A stretch of 64,000 nt of DNA from Adiantum capillus-veneris (GCA_014529385.2 CM043945.1:143166741-143230740); one strand, 5' to 3'; shown: positions 31,696 to 42,864, numbered from the stretch's first letter. Notes: generated from the letters alone by a model not told the origin. Program-made: numbers and translations.

Positions 31696-31884
31696 TAGTG
31701 GTAGGTACATGCGTATTATGTAGTGTTTGTCATTGGGATCATCATGTATATACGCTTGCACTATAGCCCCTCAAGCATCTTGGGATCCTAATCTTGACAT
31801 GCTCTTGAAGCTCTCGTGTTAGACCATGGATAAACCCACACACTTGTTGAAAGGTATCTAACTCCTCAATATTTCATGTAAGCC

Positions 31885-32148
31885 ATTTATGTAAACGCTT
31901 GCATGGGGATGAAAATGTCATTGACCAACAACTTTTGGTTGATTTCATTGAACCTCCAGCCCAACCGCATGAACTTGAGCAAATCTTAGACTATCATGAT
32001 TTACGTACTCATCATCATGTGTGTCAACAAGCTTTAGTCAAGTGGAAAGACTGACCTGAAGAAGGTGCCACTTGGGAAAACATTAGTGTTCTTAAGCAGA
32101 AATTCCCCACTTTTGTTTTTGAGGACAAAAATACTTCTCCAAGGGGGA
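31885..32148 (+). pseudogene. orphan chromodomain end of a chromovirus integrase
   Basis: Plus-strand frame: FIEPPAQPHELEQILDYHDL, then ALVKWKD, EEGATWENI and FPTFVFED. This is the W-containing chromodomain pattern found at the integrase C-terminus of plant chromoviruses, which guides insertion to marked chromatin. One stop (TGA) follows KWKD. It ends in the purine tract CCAAGGGGGAG. No integrase core remains upstream. Confidence 0.75.
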
Positions 32149-32149
32149 G

Positions 32150-32440
32150 TAATCTAAGGCCAAGGGAACCCAAGGGGTCACGGACCTAGGCCAAGGGCCT
32201 GGATTGCACATCCAAATAGGGGATCCTAAAGCAAGCTAGGGCTAGGATCCCAACACATATATAAAGGGAAATAGGGAGAAGGATCACCCATGTAGTCTCC
32301 CTGGGTCTTATACATGAGAGGATACATTTGATGATCCTATACATGCCAAGGGCACCTTCCTCCACACCAAGTTGAATAAATGCATCAACAAACTACACAA
32401 TCCAAGGCAATAGTGAGCTATCTAGTATCGTGGCCATTGT
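32150..32440 (+). repeat. probable chromovirus 3' LTR remnant
   Basis: It begins just after the polypurine tract AAGGGGGAG at the end of the chromodomain fragment. TATATAAA at 32258-32265 and AATAAA near 32383 fit an LTR promoter and polyadenylation signal. The end is not defined and no TG terminus is clear. Confidence 0.5.
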
Positions 32441-32874
32441 GGTTGCCACCATGTGTGCCATGTCGATCTCCTCAGTGCAAACACTATCTCCACTTTCCTT
32501 GCTTGGCTTGCCTTTGCCTAGTACATTAGCCCCTCACTCACAAATAAAAGATCCAGATTCTCTAAGAAAACATTGTCAATACTCATTTAAATCACTCTTA
32601 AAACCATCAGTATGTGTATTATTTAGACCAAAGAGTAGCATGTCATCCACATGAAGAACAATGACTCGAAGTACATCTTTTGCATGTTTAAGATACATAG
32701 TATGCACACATGACATAAATACCAAGCATCATTCTTTGTAATAGCATCATGCTTAGTTTGCATACCAACCCAATCAATTTTTAGAAATTTGTGCCTCATT
32801 AAGCAAAATAAACTCTTTTTGATTGCAAATTCTAGAGACAATGAAAACATAACAATTTGATGCATACGAGGCAC
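32440..32874 (-). pseudogene. copia RT fragments
   Basis: The minus strand shows the RT entry motif (KIDWVGMQTKHDAITKNDAW) and, directly after, VIVLHVDDMLLFGLNNTHTD with the catalytic VDD. About 150 residues normally lie between them, so an internal deletion joined the two. Confidence 0.7.
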
Positions 32875-34180
32875 TTAGCCTAAACAAGTATGGATAGGCA
32901 ATAGTGCATCCAATTTATTGTCACACAAAGTCTGCACCATTCATTTTTGCAATGTTATAGCTTATTCACATTCAATTCTCTCCTCATCAAGTACTTCACC
33001 TACATCTTGATCATCTAATTAGTACATGACACGCTAAATTAATTAAATTGACTAAGTTAAGAAAGAATTTTTTTCCCCTTTTGCCTACTATGATACTTCT
33101 CAAATGTAATTTAAATCTTTGACTATTTGATAGTCTGTTGATGCTCAAAATTTGTGTCTAAGATCTTTGCAATTTTTCAATCTTCATCATCAAGGTTGGA
33201 AGCAAGTTGCTTGTGGAAAGCAGTTTTTAAAGCTTTCATTTTGGCCGGTTGTCAATTTGCTCTTTCAATCACTCCATAATATATTCAATGGATGAACTCA
33301 AGATTCCAATTAATTTGGGTTGATATCACCCAAAGCGTTCTTATTTGAAGCATCCATGGTGTAACGTTGAAGGTGGTGGGAAACGGTTTTTTGTGGAAAA
33401 CAAGGTGGAGTACAAAATTATGTAGCAAATGTAAAAGAGAGGCATTTTATAGAGATTTGGAGCTTTTCCTTTTCACTCATGAACATTTCCTTTGGCAATA
33501 GTAAACAAGGAAGATGAATACTTAAGTGGTAAAGCACTTGGATTTCTACCTCAACGTGGTAACTTCAAAGCCCCTATGTTGCAAGACTTCGAGAGGAATC
33601 CTATGTGCAATGCCAATGGCATGTCAATGATATCCATTGGCACCTTTGAATAAAAATGGTGCCTCTTTAGTGTCAATGGTCTTCCAAGTCTATGCTTTGG
33701 CATAAGGCTAAGGTGGGTTTGTAAGGGCATTGTAGGTTCTCGTGCTAGAATGAGGGGGTTCCCACAAGTGGTAAGCTTTTGGTATGCTTCTTCTTTTGCC
33801 ACACTTGACCACTGATACTACTATTATGCATGACAATGTGCAAAATTGAAACAACCATACACAAAATGTACGTAAAGATGGGAGCAAATAAGACAGTACA
33901 TTGACTAGGTCCAATCTTGCTCCAACCTATTCCCGTGCAAGAGTGCACTCCTCTCTTGTGCATGTATTTGCTTTTAGTATTAAAGTCCAAAAGTAAACCC
34001 ATTTCACATTAACTAAACATTGAAAATAGCATTCGCATGATTTAAGAGGGTTTTCTTATGAACTAAGAGCTAAATAGACTTTGTTCTGTCATGTATGCCA
34101 CCAAAAGTGAATGAGTCCTTGCAATCCCATGTACTCATCTCCTAACAAACATCAACCCTATGTTGTATCATCCTTCCCAT
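32875..34180. other. no gene recognised
   Basis: AT-rich sequence with short unconvincing open stretches on both strands; nothing matches a known transposon domain. Probably very old repeat sequence. Confidence 0.4.
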
Positions 34181-34379
34181 GAATATATTATTTGAGATTA
34201 GAAGTTATTGTTTAATATCTTATAACATAACAAGTTTACAACAATTGCTTTTCCTTCAAATAGTGATAAGCATGAGACTTATGGTGATAAATGAAAGAAG
34301 AAGCAAGGCTCACAAAAAAGAGGCAAATGCAACTAGTCTAGATGCTTCTTTTGTGGATTTGAAAAAGGTTGTGTAGGAT

Positions 34380-34990
34380 GAAGGATGGACTTTTAACACA
34401 TTATGTGAATATGACCCAATTTTCCATGATGCAAGTATCGTAGAACCTGTAGATCATGTGTGGTACTTTGATAGAGGTTCAACCGGGAAAATTATGCCTC
34501 ATCATGAATTGTTCACTTTTCTCAACAACATCCTTGGTGAGAATATTGTCACATGTGTCAAGAATACTTTTTATGTAGTTAAGGGAGTTGGTAAAACTAT
34601 GATTGTAGTTTTTGTTTATGGATGAAGATATATATATTGGCATTACCATGGGCAACCTTCCTTTTGAGTGGGGAGGGGAATATATCTAAAGAGTTCAATA
34701 AACTTTTGGTGAGGCATGGAATAAAACACAAATGTACATTGCACTATACCCCTCATCAAAATGGCTGTGCAAAGAAGAAAATTATAGAGATGGGACATTG
34801 TATGATCAAAACCCAAACTTTGCTACATGCATTGTGGCTTAAACTGTCATATGTATTTTCTAAAAAGGTTCCCCAATAATGCATTAAAATTTATCACTCT
34901 ATATGAAACTTGGCATGGCAAGAAGCCATAAAATGGTCACTTGTGTGTCTTTGGTTGCTTGGCATATATATTGATGCATGTGCAACAATG
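34380..34990 (+). pseudogene. copia protease-integrase fragment
   Basis: Plus frame: VWYFDRGSTGKIMPHHELF (protease, D-R-G where D-S-G is usual), a shortened middle, then EFNKLLVRHGIKHKCTLHYT and PHQNGCAKKKIIEMGHCM (integrase core around the catalytic Glu, here replaced in C-A-K-K). The GAG-pre-integrase part is missing. Worn and inactive. Confidence 0.7.
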
Positions 34991-35232
34991 CTTAAGTTGG
35001 ATTATGAGTCTATTCAAGTGCATTATCATTATGTCAAGGACAAGGTCTCTACAAGATAGGTCATATCCCTATGCGAGGTATGATTTTTTCATAGAATCTC
35101 TACCTTTTAAGAAGTTCAAAGATTTTTGCAAAGCTTTGAGCTTAAACACTTTTATGGATTGGTCACATTAGAGCCTGACACTGACATATACATGAGTACC
35201 ACCGTATGATCTCCGCATCATTCCAAGGGAGA

Positions 35233-35420
35233 TTTGTTACCATATTAAGGTAGTGTTGTGTGTGAACAGACATAGGACCACAAGGACACCTTTTTTCACT
35301 TAATAGGAGGTTTTCTCCCTTGAATTTTATATACGTCCACAATTCTAGGGTTAGCTTTATCTTTGTATTAGAACATTGAACAATACAACTAATTGTTTTG
35401 TAAGCCCTTGAGCTTCCCCT
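35233..35420 (+). repeat. possible 3' LTR of the copia remnant
   Basis: AAGGGAGATT followed by TGTTACCATATTAAGG looks like a polypurine tract and LTR start, with a TTATATA box at about 35326. There is no second copy to confirm it. Confidence 0.35.
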
Positions 35421-36687
35421 TCTTCTTCTTCATTTTGGAAGCCTTGAGCTTTTACTGCAATAACTAATAACCCATATGCCTATTGCCCTTATACCCTTAA
35501 TGTTAAACATGGATGTTTCCTAAATGTACAGAGAGCTTCAAACTATAAACTTATATCACACCAAGGTCTCTTTACAATTAAATTACAATGCTAGAGCTTA
35601 AAATTGTGATTTTCTCTCTGTGCTAAAGATGGAAAATGCTCCAAAAAATCCCCTAATTGAGCCATGAATTAGTGAAAACACAAACTTCCAAAAACATCCA
35701 AAACTTTCTAAAAATATTTTCAAGGTTCTTGTCAAGGTTTTCAAGGCCAGGAAGACCCATGTCCTGAAGTTTGGCAATTCCATACCAAAAGCGCGATTGA
35801 GTGGCTCCGGAGTTGAGGAGAATAGTTTAGAAGGATGGAAGTGTGTGAATAGGATTTTGTCAAAAGAGTGCCAAAAGAAGAGATTCTACCTCAATGTGTA
35901 TGGAAAGTGGAGGGAAGAGGGCTCTTTTCCCATAATAGTCGCACATTCCAACTATTGCTTCACCAAAGTACGTTGAGACAATGCATAGTTCTAGTTTGGA
36001 AGACTACAAGTCTATTGGGCTAATCCTATGGAGACAATTTTGAAGCGTAGTCTCAATGGCGTTGGACATTACTTTGATGCCACTCTCTATTAGCAACCTA
36101 TTGATTGCCTAATTTGCATCTTTGTGACAAGGCTCGATGTTAAATTTGTAGTATCACAAGCAACTAGATTCATGTCAAGACCAAGGTCCAAGCATTAAAA
36201 GGCACTTAAGCAGACCTTTGCTACCCAAGCAGCATTATACATCTTCGGTTTTTTTTAATAATGAAGGGGGGATCATTGCCACTGAGGCGGTCCGGGGCGG
36301 GCAACAAGAGAGGCGACTTCTAAACACCCCTCAAGGCTCCCCTGCTTCTCAATTGGGGCTGGGGAAACCACAAGCAAGAAACAATAACAACAAACCCACA
36401 ACCAAGCAAGTGAAGGGGAACCACCTAGTTATGGTATGCGAACTAGGACACAAAAAGAGAGATTTTTTCACACCCAAGAAGATGCGCCACAAAACACACA
36501 CAAGAAATCTCACAGCAACACACACACCAAATGGAACAGAGAGAGCTGGAGAAAAGGGAAGAAAGAGAGAGGATTGAAACTTGTGTAATACCTTGTTTGT
36601 GACTTGCAAATGGAGATGGATCATTATGATGCTATCGTAGAGCTTGTATAAAGCTAACTCAATGCTTAGTAAACATTGCCAACACAC
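35421..36687. other. no gene recognised
   Basis: Open stretches are short and composition-driven. The stretch up to 36687 is the sequence into which the hAT element inserted. Confidence 0.4.
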
Positions 36688-36715
36688 CAGGGATTTTAAT
36701 TACGCGATGACGCAT
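36688..36715 (+). repeat. hAT-1 left terminal inverted repeat
   Basis: CAGGGATTTTAATTACGCGA pairs with the inverted right end over about 20 bases with a few mismatches. CAGGG is the usual hAT start. Confidence 0.85.
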
Positions 36716-36841
36716 TTTGTTAAATGTTAATTATTGTTGTTATTATCACTATTTTTTTCATATTAATAACATATCTAATGTCATGACCTACAAAAACTGG
36801 TAGAAAATGTAGAACCGGCGAGACAACCAACAATCCCGACA

Positions 36842-36907
36842 GGCCCGGCGGGTTTAATATGAAACCCGGCGGGCCCGGCGGGATAAGCAAGAATCCCGCT
36901 GGGCCCG
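36842..36907 (+). repeat. subterminal CCCGGCGGG motif cluster, left
   Basis: Near-palindromic CCCGGCGGG occurs three times plus CCCGCTGGG within 65 bp. Related motifs sit near the right end (44247-44320). Such clusters bind hAT transposases in other elements; here that is inference. They are CpG-rich targets for methylation. Confidence 0.7.
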
Positions 36908-36936
36908 TTGTGTACCCCCTCCATATTTGGCGGCTC

Positions 36937-37008
36937 TATATAACCCTTTTATAGACATCACATCACCTTTTATAGACATCACCCTTTGTATTTGGCGGCT
37001 CTATATAA
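36937..37008 (+). promoter_or_regulatory. duplicated TATA region upstream of the transposase
   Basis: GGCGGCTCTATATAACCC occurs at about 36930 and again at about 36995, each with TATATAA and followed by CTTTTATAGACATCAC. A likely transposase promoter that has been duplicated. Confidence 0.5.
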
Positions 37009-37130
37009 CCCTTTTATAGACATCACATTACCTCTTCCTCTAAATTTGGTCATCCTTTAAAATTTAGAAGAAAAACTAAAGGTAAAAAAATGAATAGTCT
37101 TTAAAAAAAAATAAAACTTAATGTAACTCT

Positions 37131-37890
37131 GATCATGGATCATTAGTTCTTTTTTGGACTGAACTGATTCTTGAAAGGAGGTAGAAAGGTGAATCTTTGG
37201 GTCGGTATCTCTACATTTGGGATGGACTGATCTCATGTTTGGTTCACCGTTATATTTGGTAAATTGATTGCTATATTTATTAGAACTTCTATCATGGGTC
37301 ATTAGTTCCTTTTTGGACTGAACTGATTCTTGAAAAGAGATAGAAAGGTGAATCTTTGGGTCGATATCTCTACTTTTGGGATGGACTGATCACATGTTTG
37401 ATTCACCGTTGTATTTGCTTGCTATTCCGATTAGAGCTCCAATCATGGGTCATTAGTTCTTTTTTGGACTGGACTGATTCATGAAAGGAGGTAGAAAGGT
37501 GAATCTTTGGGTCAATATCTCTACTTTTGGGATGGACTGATCACATGTTTGATTCACCGCTGTATTTGCTTGCTATTCCGATTAGAGCTCCAATCATGGG
37601 TCATTAGTTCTTTTTTGGACTGGACTGATTCATGAAAGGAGGTAGGAAGGTGAATCTTTGGGTCGATATCTCTACTTTTGGGATGGACTGACTCACATGT
37701 TTGATTCACCGCTGTATTTGCTTGCTATTTCGATTAGAGCTCCAATCATGGGTCATTAGTTCTTTTTTGGACTGGACTGATTCATGAAAGGAGGTAGGAA
37801 GATGAATCTTTGGGTCGATATCTCTACTTTTGGGATAGACTGATCACATATTTGATTCACCGTTGTATTTGCTCGCTCATGTTTGAGTAG
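37131..37890 (+). repeat. 151-bp satellite array, five copies
   Basis: CATTAGTTC(C/T)TTTTTTGGACT recurs at 37141, 37300, 37451, 37602 and 37754, giving spacings of 159, 151, 151 and 152. Each unit also holds AAAGGTGAATCTTTGGGTC and GGGATGGACTGA. It lies between the TATA region and the transposase ATG. Confidence 0.93.
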
Positions 37891-38032
37891 ATTGAGGTTT
37901 ATTCCCTTCAGGCTTCACTACTACGCTTGTGTGTGATATTGATTATAACACTAATGTTTGGTTTGAATAATACTTGAAAGAAGAGATAGCATACTGAGCT
38001 ATGTTTATTGGTATTGCAGGCATCCAATAAGT

Positions 38033-40327
38033 ATGTCTTCCACCGGGAATGTGAGCGGTGATGTTGGTGTCTCAAGCCTGGCTTCCTTGAGGAGACCTCC
38101 TACCTCGATGCCAGGTCCTGCTTCGCAGGGCACCACTTCGCAGGGCAAGCGAAAGGCAGGTGGAAAAAGTCCAGGACCCGAGTGGAATTTTGCCACAAAT
38201 TTAAATAAGTATCAAGATTGGAAATGTAACTTTTATGGCGAAGAGAAATCTGGAGGAGCACCAAGAATAAGGGATCATTTGCTAGATGGCAATACCAGAA
38301 TCCAAGGAGGAAAGTGCAAGGGCTTAGGTGCAGAAGAAGCAGCTATGCGCTTAAAAGCTTTAATTGGTAAGCTAATTTCCATGAGCAAAAGATCAAAACT
38401 CTCTACTTTTGACCATCACACCCCGGTATCGATAAGATCAAACCAAGACGAGGGATCATTGGGTGTAACGCCCACCAATGGAAGCACTCAAAGCAGGGAA
38501 CCAACTTCTCATATCGATGGAACTACACCTCCAAACCATGGATCTCCTGACTTTCAGGTAGGATCGCCAAAAAGTAGACAGGTTAGCTTACAGACGAGCT
38601 TCAAAACGCTTGCCTTAGAAGAAGCACAACTTGCACTAGCTAAAGCCGTCTATTTCACTGGGGGATCATTGGCCATTGTCACCCGTGATGCATGGAAGCC
38701 AGCTTGGAAACGCATTGGGGAGTATGGTGCTGGATTTACCCCTCCAACATATCACCATATGAGAAACCAATTGTTGGATAAATGTTACACAAGCACACAA
38801 CAGGATATTCAAAGGGTAATATTAAATGCAACAGAACAATCTGGATACACCATAGTTAGTGATGGTTGGTCCAACGTTCAAAGGCGGCCATTGATCAACA
38901 TCATGCTTGTATGTCCTCGTGGTGAATGTTTTATCAAAGTTGTGGATAGCTCTGGTCAAATAAAGTCTGGCAGTTTTATAGCTGACATCATTGGCGACGC
39001 AGTTGAGGAACTTGGAAAAGAAAATGTTGTCCAAGTAATCATGGACAATGCCAAAAATTGCATGGCTGCAGGTAGGATACTTGAAAGTCGCTTCTCTCAC
39101 CTATATAGTGCTGGTTGCAATACACACAGCTTGAACTTGGTATTGCAAGATTGGTACAAGAGTAATGACACAGAGTGGTTCAAATGGATAGTAGACAATG
39201 CTCGCTTAATAGTCAAGTTTTTTTTGAAGCATCAGAGGGTTCTTGACATGTACCGTCAGAGGATGTCTACTATGTTAAAACTGCCGTGCGAAACTAGATT
39301 TTGCACCAAGTACTATACGGTAGAATCACTTATAAAAAATAAGAATGCTGTGATGGAGACATTTGTTTGTGCCACTTTTTCAGAATGGGAGGCCGGTCAA
39401 AGAGAGAAGATAAAAAGAAAAATATGGGTGATGAGAGATCTACTAGCTGATTGCCACTTCTGGGATGATGTGGTGGATGTGCACAATGTCATGATGCCAA
39501 TTATGCTCGCATTACGCTAACTGCATTCTGCCTTGCCTAACATAGGTAAGGTGTGGATGGCTTGGTGGAGTGTTCAAGAAAGCCTTGCAAATCCAGAGGA
39601 TCCCCAAGAGCCAATTGTGAAGCCTTGGAAGACACCATTCACTCAAAAGAGGAGAGAAATTCTGAGAAAGTATGTGCATGGTCGATGGGTTGGAGCACAT
39701 AGTCCACTACACAGCGTAGCTTTCTTATTGGATCTAGAGTATTGGGCAATGGAAATAGACAAACTTGATGAGGAGGTGCTGGAAGACTTTTATGATGTGA
39801 TAGGCAGGTTTTATGTTGATCATGATGAGCATGCATCAGCTGTTACTGATCTTACGAAGTTTAAACTCAAAGAGGGTAAGTTTGGTACAAAATTTGTGCA
39901 GAAACTTGCCACGGAGCAACCAGCGTGGAAGTGGTGGATGATGAATGGTGGTAGTGCACCCACCCTTAAACGCCTAGCTGTTAGAATCCTAGACCAATGT
40001 GCATCCAATTCAAGTTCTGAGAGAAACTGGAGTACATATAAATATGTACATTCCACCATCAGAAACCGCCTTCTAAATTCAAGAGCTGAAAAATTGGTGT
40101 ATATGTACTGCAACCATCGGCTATTGGCAAGAGTGCAAGATGAGAACTACAAAGAGGAGATGCCGCGCTAGACTTATGATGTAACCAATGATGAGGTGGA
40201 CGAAGACAGTGAGCTGCAAGGGGAATCTCATGAAATAGAAACTACATGTACTTTAGAAGAGATTGAAGAGAATTTGGAAATTGAACCAACTTTGACCCGT
40301 CGCAGCAAGCGACGGTGGTTTAATTAA
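38033..40327 (+). pseudogene. hAT transposase with two in-frame stops
   Basis: ATG at 38033; TATTGGTATTGCAG just upstream looks like a splice acceptor, so a 5' intron is possible. The frame runs 764 codons, broken by TAA at 39518-39520 (codon 496, likely TTA before) and TAG at 40169-40171 (codon 713). A BED-like finger lies at residues 63-95 (WKCNFY...GGAPRIRDHLL...C); its second Cys is Tyr68. A DUF659-type catalytic region follows (TIVSDGWSNVQRRPLINIM; IMDNAKNCMAAG; GCNTHSLNLVLQDW). The C-terminal dimerisation domain is at about 645-690 (LKRLAVRILDQCASNSSSER, NRLL). It ends RRSKRRWFN, a possible nuclear signal. Transposase cuts and pastes the element; this copy is probably dead but recent. 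Confidence 0.93.
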
Positions 40328-40614
40328 TAGATTATCAAATCCACTGAGTGACTTCTATTTAAGTTCAGAAACTGTTTATCTTATAAGCTTTTTTTTATAT
40401 TTAGTTTAAGGTCTAGACATTTTCTTAATAATAAACGAAGCCCTTAAAAACCTTTACAAGGCCACAAATCACTATTAAAGCTTCATAATATACAAAGCCC
40501 TAACAAATCTTTGCATTATCACATATCATAATTGAAGCTGAAGTGAAGACAATTCACAATTCACTAATAAATTCTCGCAAGCCAACGAGTAAATGTTTTC
40601 AAATGTTACAAAAA

Positions 40615-41586
40615 CTATCCAAGTGATAGTGAAATATTTGTGAGAATATCTTCATTCTCCTGTTCACGCAGACCTTTAATCTTATTATAGTCTTCAGACA
40701 TTTTGAACATTGCATATAGCTTTTTGGATATCTCATATTCACATATAGCACAATGAAAGCTATTCATCATGCTTTGCATCAAGCATGATATATGGTACAT
40801 ATGTCCGCATGGCAAGCTGAAGTGACCACACCACTCATGAAAGAATGATCTACATATGGGGCAAGGACCACCGTGCTCACCAGAAGCTGGAGGGGCCTCA
40901 ATAGATGTTGGGTGCTCAATCAATGTGGCAACATTTTGTTTTTTTATAGTCGCCTCTAACTCTTTTACGTGGCGAGATAGCACCTTCACCTCCCTTTGCA
41001 AGTCTCTATTTAGGGTTGCTTCTACATGAGAGCCTTGTGTAGCTTGTGATTCTTGCCTGAGTTGAGTTTGGAGCTCCTCCTTAACTTGGTGCACTTTCAT
41101 TGATGCACCTTCTAGTGCCAATGACATCTCTTGCCGTGTGACGGTGATTGCACTACTGCGAATGTCCTCAACCGTCATATGAGGTGTCCTTGAGCTGAAG
41201 TCCACTGCTTCACCCAAGACATAATGCATGTATAACATCTTGGCAAACCACAATGGACAATCCATATGATGCATAGGATGACCCATAACATCGAGATATA
41301 TATTCTCTCCATTGTCTCGTATGTCTGCATTAATGCATTGTGATAGCTTGAGTCGGCCTTTCTTGATGTTGTCATCTGCAACGCCTGGCCATATGGATTT
41401 GACCATTTCTCGGTCAATCCTAGAGTTCACCTCTTTCCATTGTGTACCCACTGGGTTGGCCCACTGGGAGCAACAAGCTGCAATTTGAGCGGTGTCATTC
41501 ACTCCACCGCTTTGACACATGGATCTGAGACGCTCAAAAGCGCGCTTAGCCCTTTGATTATCATTATCCATATCCTGATTAAACAT
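40615..41586 (-). CDS. RING-H2 / coiled-coil protein carried by hAT-1
   Basis: An intact 323-codon ORF with a true ATG, convergent to the transposase and separated from it by 287 bp. Residues 145-220 are a heptad-rich helix (VTRQEMSLALEG, VKEELQTQLRQE, DLQREVKVLSRHVKELEAT), probably a coiled coil. Residues 242-282 form a RING-H2 finger: C242-x2-C245, C260-x-H262-x2-H265-x2-C268, C279-x2-C282, all eight ligands present. RING-H2 proteins usually act as E3 ubiquitin ligases. The N-terminal 140 residues (with ANPVGTQW, MVKSIWPGV) match nothing I recognise. The uninterrupted frame in an element whose transposase has two stops suggests constraint or recent capture. Confidence 0.8.
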   Translation of the reverse strand: MFNQDMDNDNQRAKRAFERLRSMCQSGGVNDTAQIAACCSQWANPVGTQWKEVNSRIDREMVKSIWPGVADDNIKKGRLKLSQCINADIRDNGENIYLDVMGHPMHHMDCPLWFAKMLYMHYVLGEAVDFSSRTPHMTVEDIRSSAITVTRQEMSLALEGASMKVHQVKEELQTQLRQESQATQGSHVEATLNRDLQREVKVLSRHVKELEATIKKQNVATLIEHPTSIEAPPASGEHGGPCPICRSFFHEWCGHFSLPCGHMYHISCLMQSMMNSFHCAICEYEISKKLYAMFKMSEDYNKIKGLREQENEDILTNISLSLG

Positions 41587-41624
41587 TATACTTCAGTTAC
41601 GGCATACAAACTTAATGATAATCA

Positions 41625-41762
41625 ATTGCTATAAGAGTAACCACCATTTTACGACAATCAATTGATAAAAGAGTAACCACCATTTTACGACAATCAATTG
41701 ATATAATAATAACCACCATCTTACGACAATCAATTGATATAAGAGTAACCACCATTTTTTAA
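41625..41762 (-). repeat. 36-bp tandem repeat, four copies
   Basis: CCACCATTTTACGACAATCA recurs at 41641, 41677, 41713 and (shortened) 41749, an exact 36-bp period. It lies directly upstream of the RING gene ATG, so it may be promoter or 5' UTR sequence. Confidence 0.92.
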
Positions 41763-41777
41763 ATCAATGAATGACAA

Positions 41778-42864
41778 TCAGTGTAGCCTTTTTTTGATTT
41801 CCCCTCTTGATGCGCTACGTGTTTTCTGGTCTTCAGAGGGCTGCTCCCATTTAAAGTCTTCAGGGATCTTTCCTTTCCCCTCTTGATGCGCTACAAGCGT
41901 CGTGAAAGAGCCATGTGGATGGGGCACTGTCTCCATAAGATCACCTAAAGTTCCCCCATTGAAGTAGGGGAATATCAGAAACCATGGCAACGTTACAGAG
42001 TGGGCAATACTCCTCACAATCCCTCTATGGTTGAGATCTACCCCACTTTCTGATGAAAAGCTTTTCCACTAATGCTTGGCCTGTCCTTTGAACTCCTTGG
42101 CACAATAAGTATTCGTTGCAGGAAGGAAACTGATCCCTTTGATTTGAACTTGCCACCCTGTGCCATAAGCCCCTGACCCAAGTTTCTTGATCTTCTTAAT
42201 GGACTTATTTGGAATGCCCAGAGTCATACTACATTCAGAATTGTATATACTGCTCTCCAGGTGACTGGTAGAAGCAGTAGAATCCGATGTTCCCTCAATG
42301 GCAGCCTCCTCAATAAACGGTTCTCCAACTTGGCTGCTCCCCACAACTCTGGTGATAGCCATTCGCATTTTCTTGCTTAGGCCAAACTGTGTGTCTATGC
42401 GGAATGCTCGCCTTGACCTCTCCTTTTCAGCTCTCCATCTAGTGTTCCAATGCTCTAGCTTACCCTTGTCTACTTCTTGAGGGCGTTCCTCTTTCAAATC
42501 AGAGGCCAAACTGTGTGTCTATGTGGGATGCTCGCCTTGACCTCTCCTTTTTAGCTCTCCATCTAGTGTTCCAATGCTCTAGCTTACCCTTGTCTACTTC
42601 TTGAGGGCATTCCTCTTTCAAATCAGAGGCCACCTTGGGCAAATTGCCCACCCAACTGCTCAGTAATGAGTTTATTGATTCGGTTGTTTTGTCTGGATAT
42701 AACAACAACATTTTGCGGGCTATCTCACTGTATAATGATTGCAATCTAGACTCATGTGCAACAATCTGCGCTATATCGTCGGGATCTAGTGCACTGATGA
42801 TCGTAATCAACAATTGTCTAATTTTCTTTTTGAACTCTATCATTGAAGTAGCAGAAGGATCCAT
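41778..42864 (-). pseudogene. protein-kinase N-lobe-like gene fragment in hAT-1
   Basis: A frame opens at ATG 42864 (MDPSATSMIEFKKKIRQLL), with a helical N-terminus up to about 42500. After a 124-bp duplication that shifts the frame, it continues at 42509: IKKIKKLGSGAYGTGWQVQI resembles the glycine loop (GxGxYG), and YCAKEF resembles the strand with the ATP-binding Lys. After TAG at 42069-42071 the same frame gives LNHRGIVRSIAHSV and FLIFPYFNGGTLGDLME, like the beta-5/hinge region. No HRD or DFG motif follows, so the catalytic C-lobe is missing. Probably a captured host kinase fragment; it could instead be an ancestral accessory gene. Confidence 0.55.
42381..42628 (-). repeat. 124-bp tandem duplication inside the kinase-like gene
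   Basis: GCCAAACTGTGTGTCTATG starts at 42381 and 42505. The copies are about 97% alike. 124 is not a multiple of three, so the duplication breaks the reading frame. Confidence 0.93.

Larger units (their letters stand above)
26153..31700 (-). mobile_element. Copia-1, nearly intact Ty1/copia element with TAGTG target duplication
   Basis: Two 192-bp LTRs enclose leader, PBS, one gag-pro-int-RT-RH frame and a polypurine tract. TAGTG flanks the element at 26153-26157 and 31696-31700. I count four differences between the LTRs (about 2%), so this is the youngest insertion in the window. Two amber codons are the only defects I see in the 1,326-codon frame. Integrase before RT makes it Ty1/copia. Confidence 0.96.

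Noticed and set aside
36218-36577. 119-codon plus-strand ORF just before hAT-1
   Set aside because: Low-complexity Asn/Lys/Arg/Thr composition, no domain, opposite-strand ORF of similar length.
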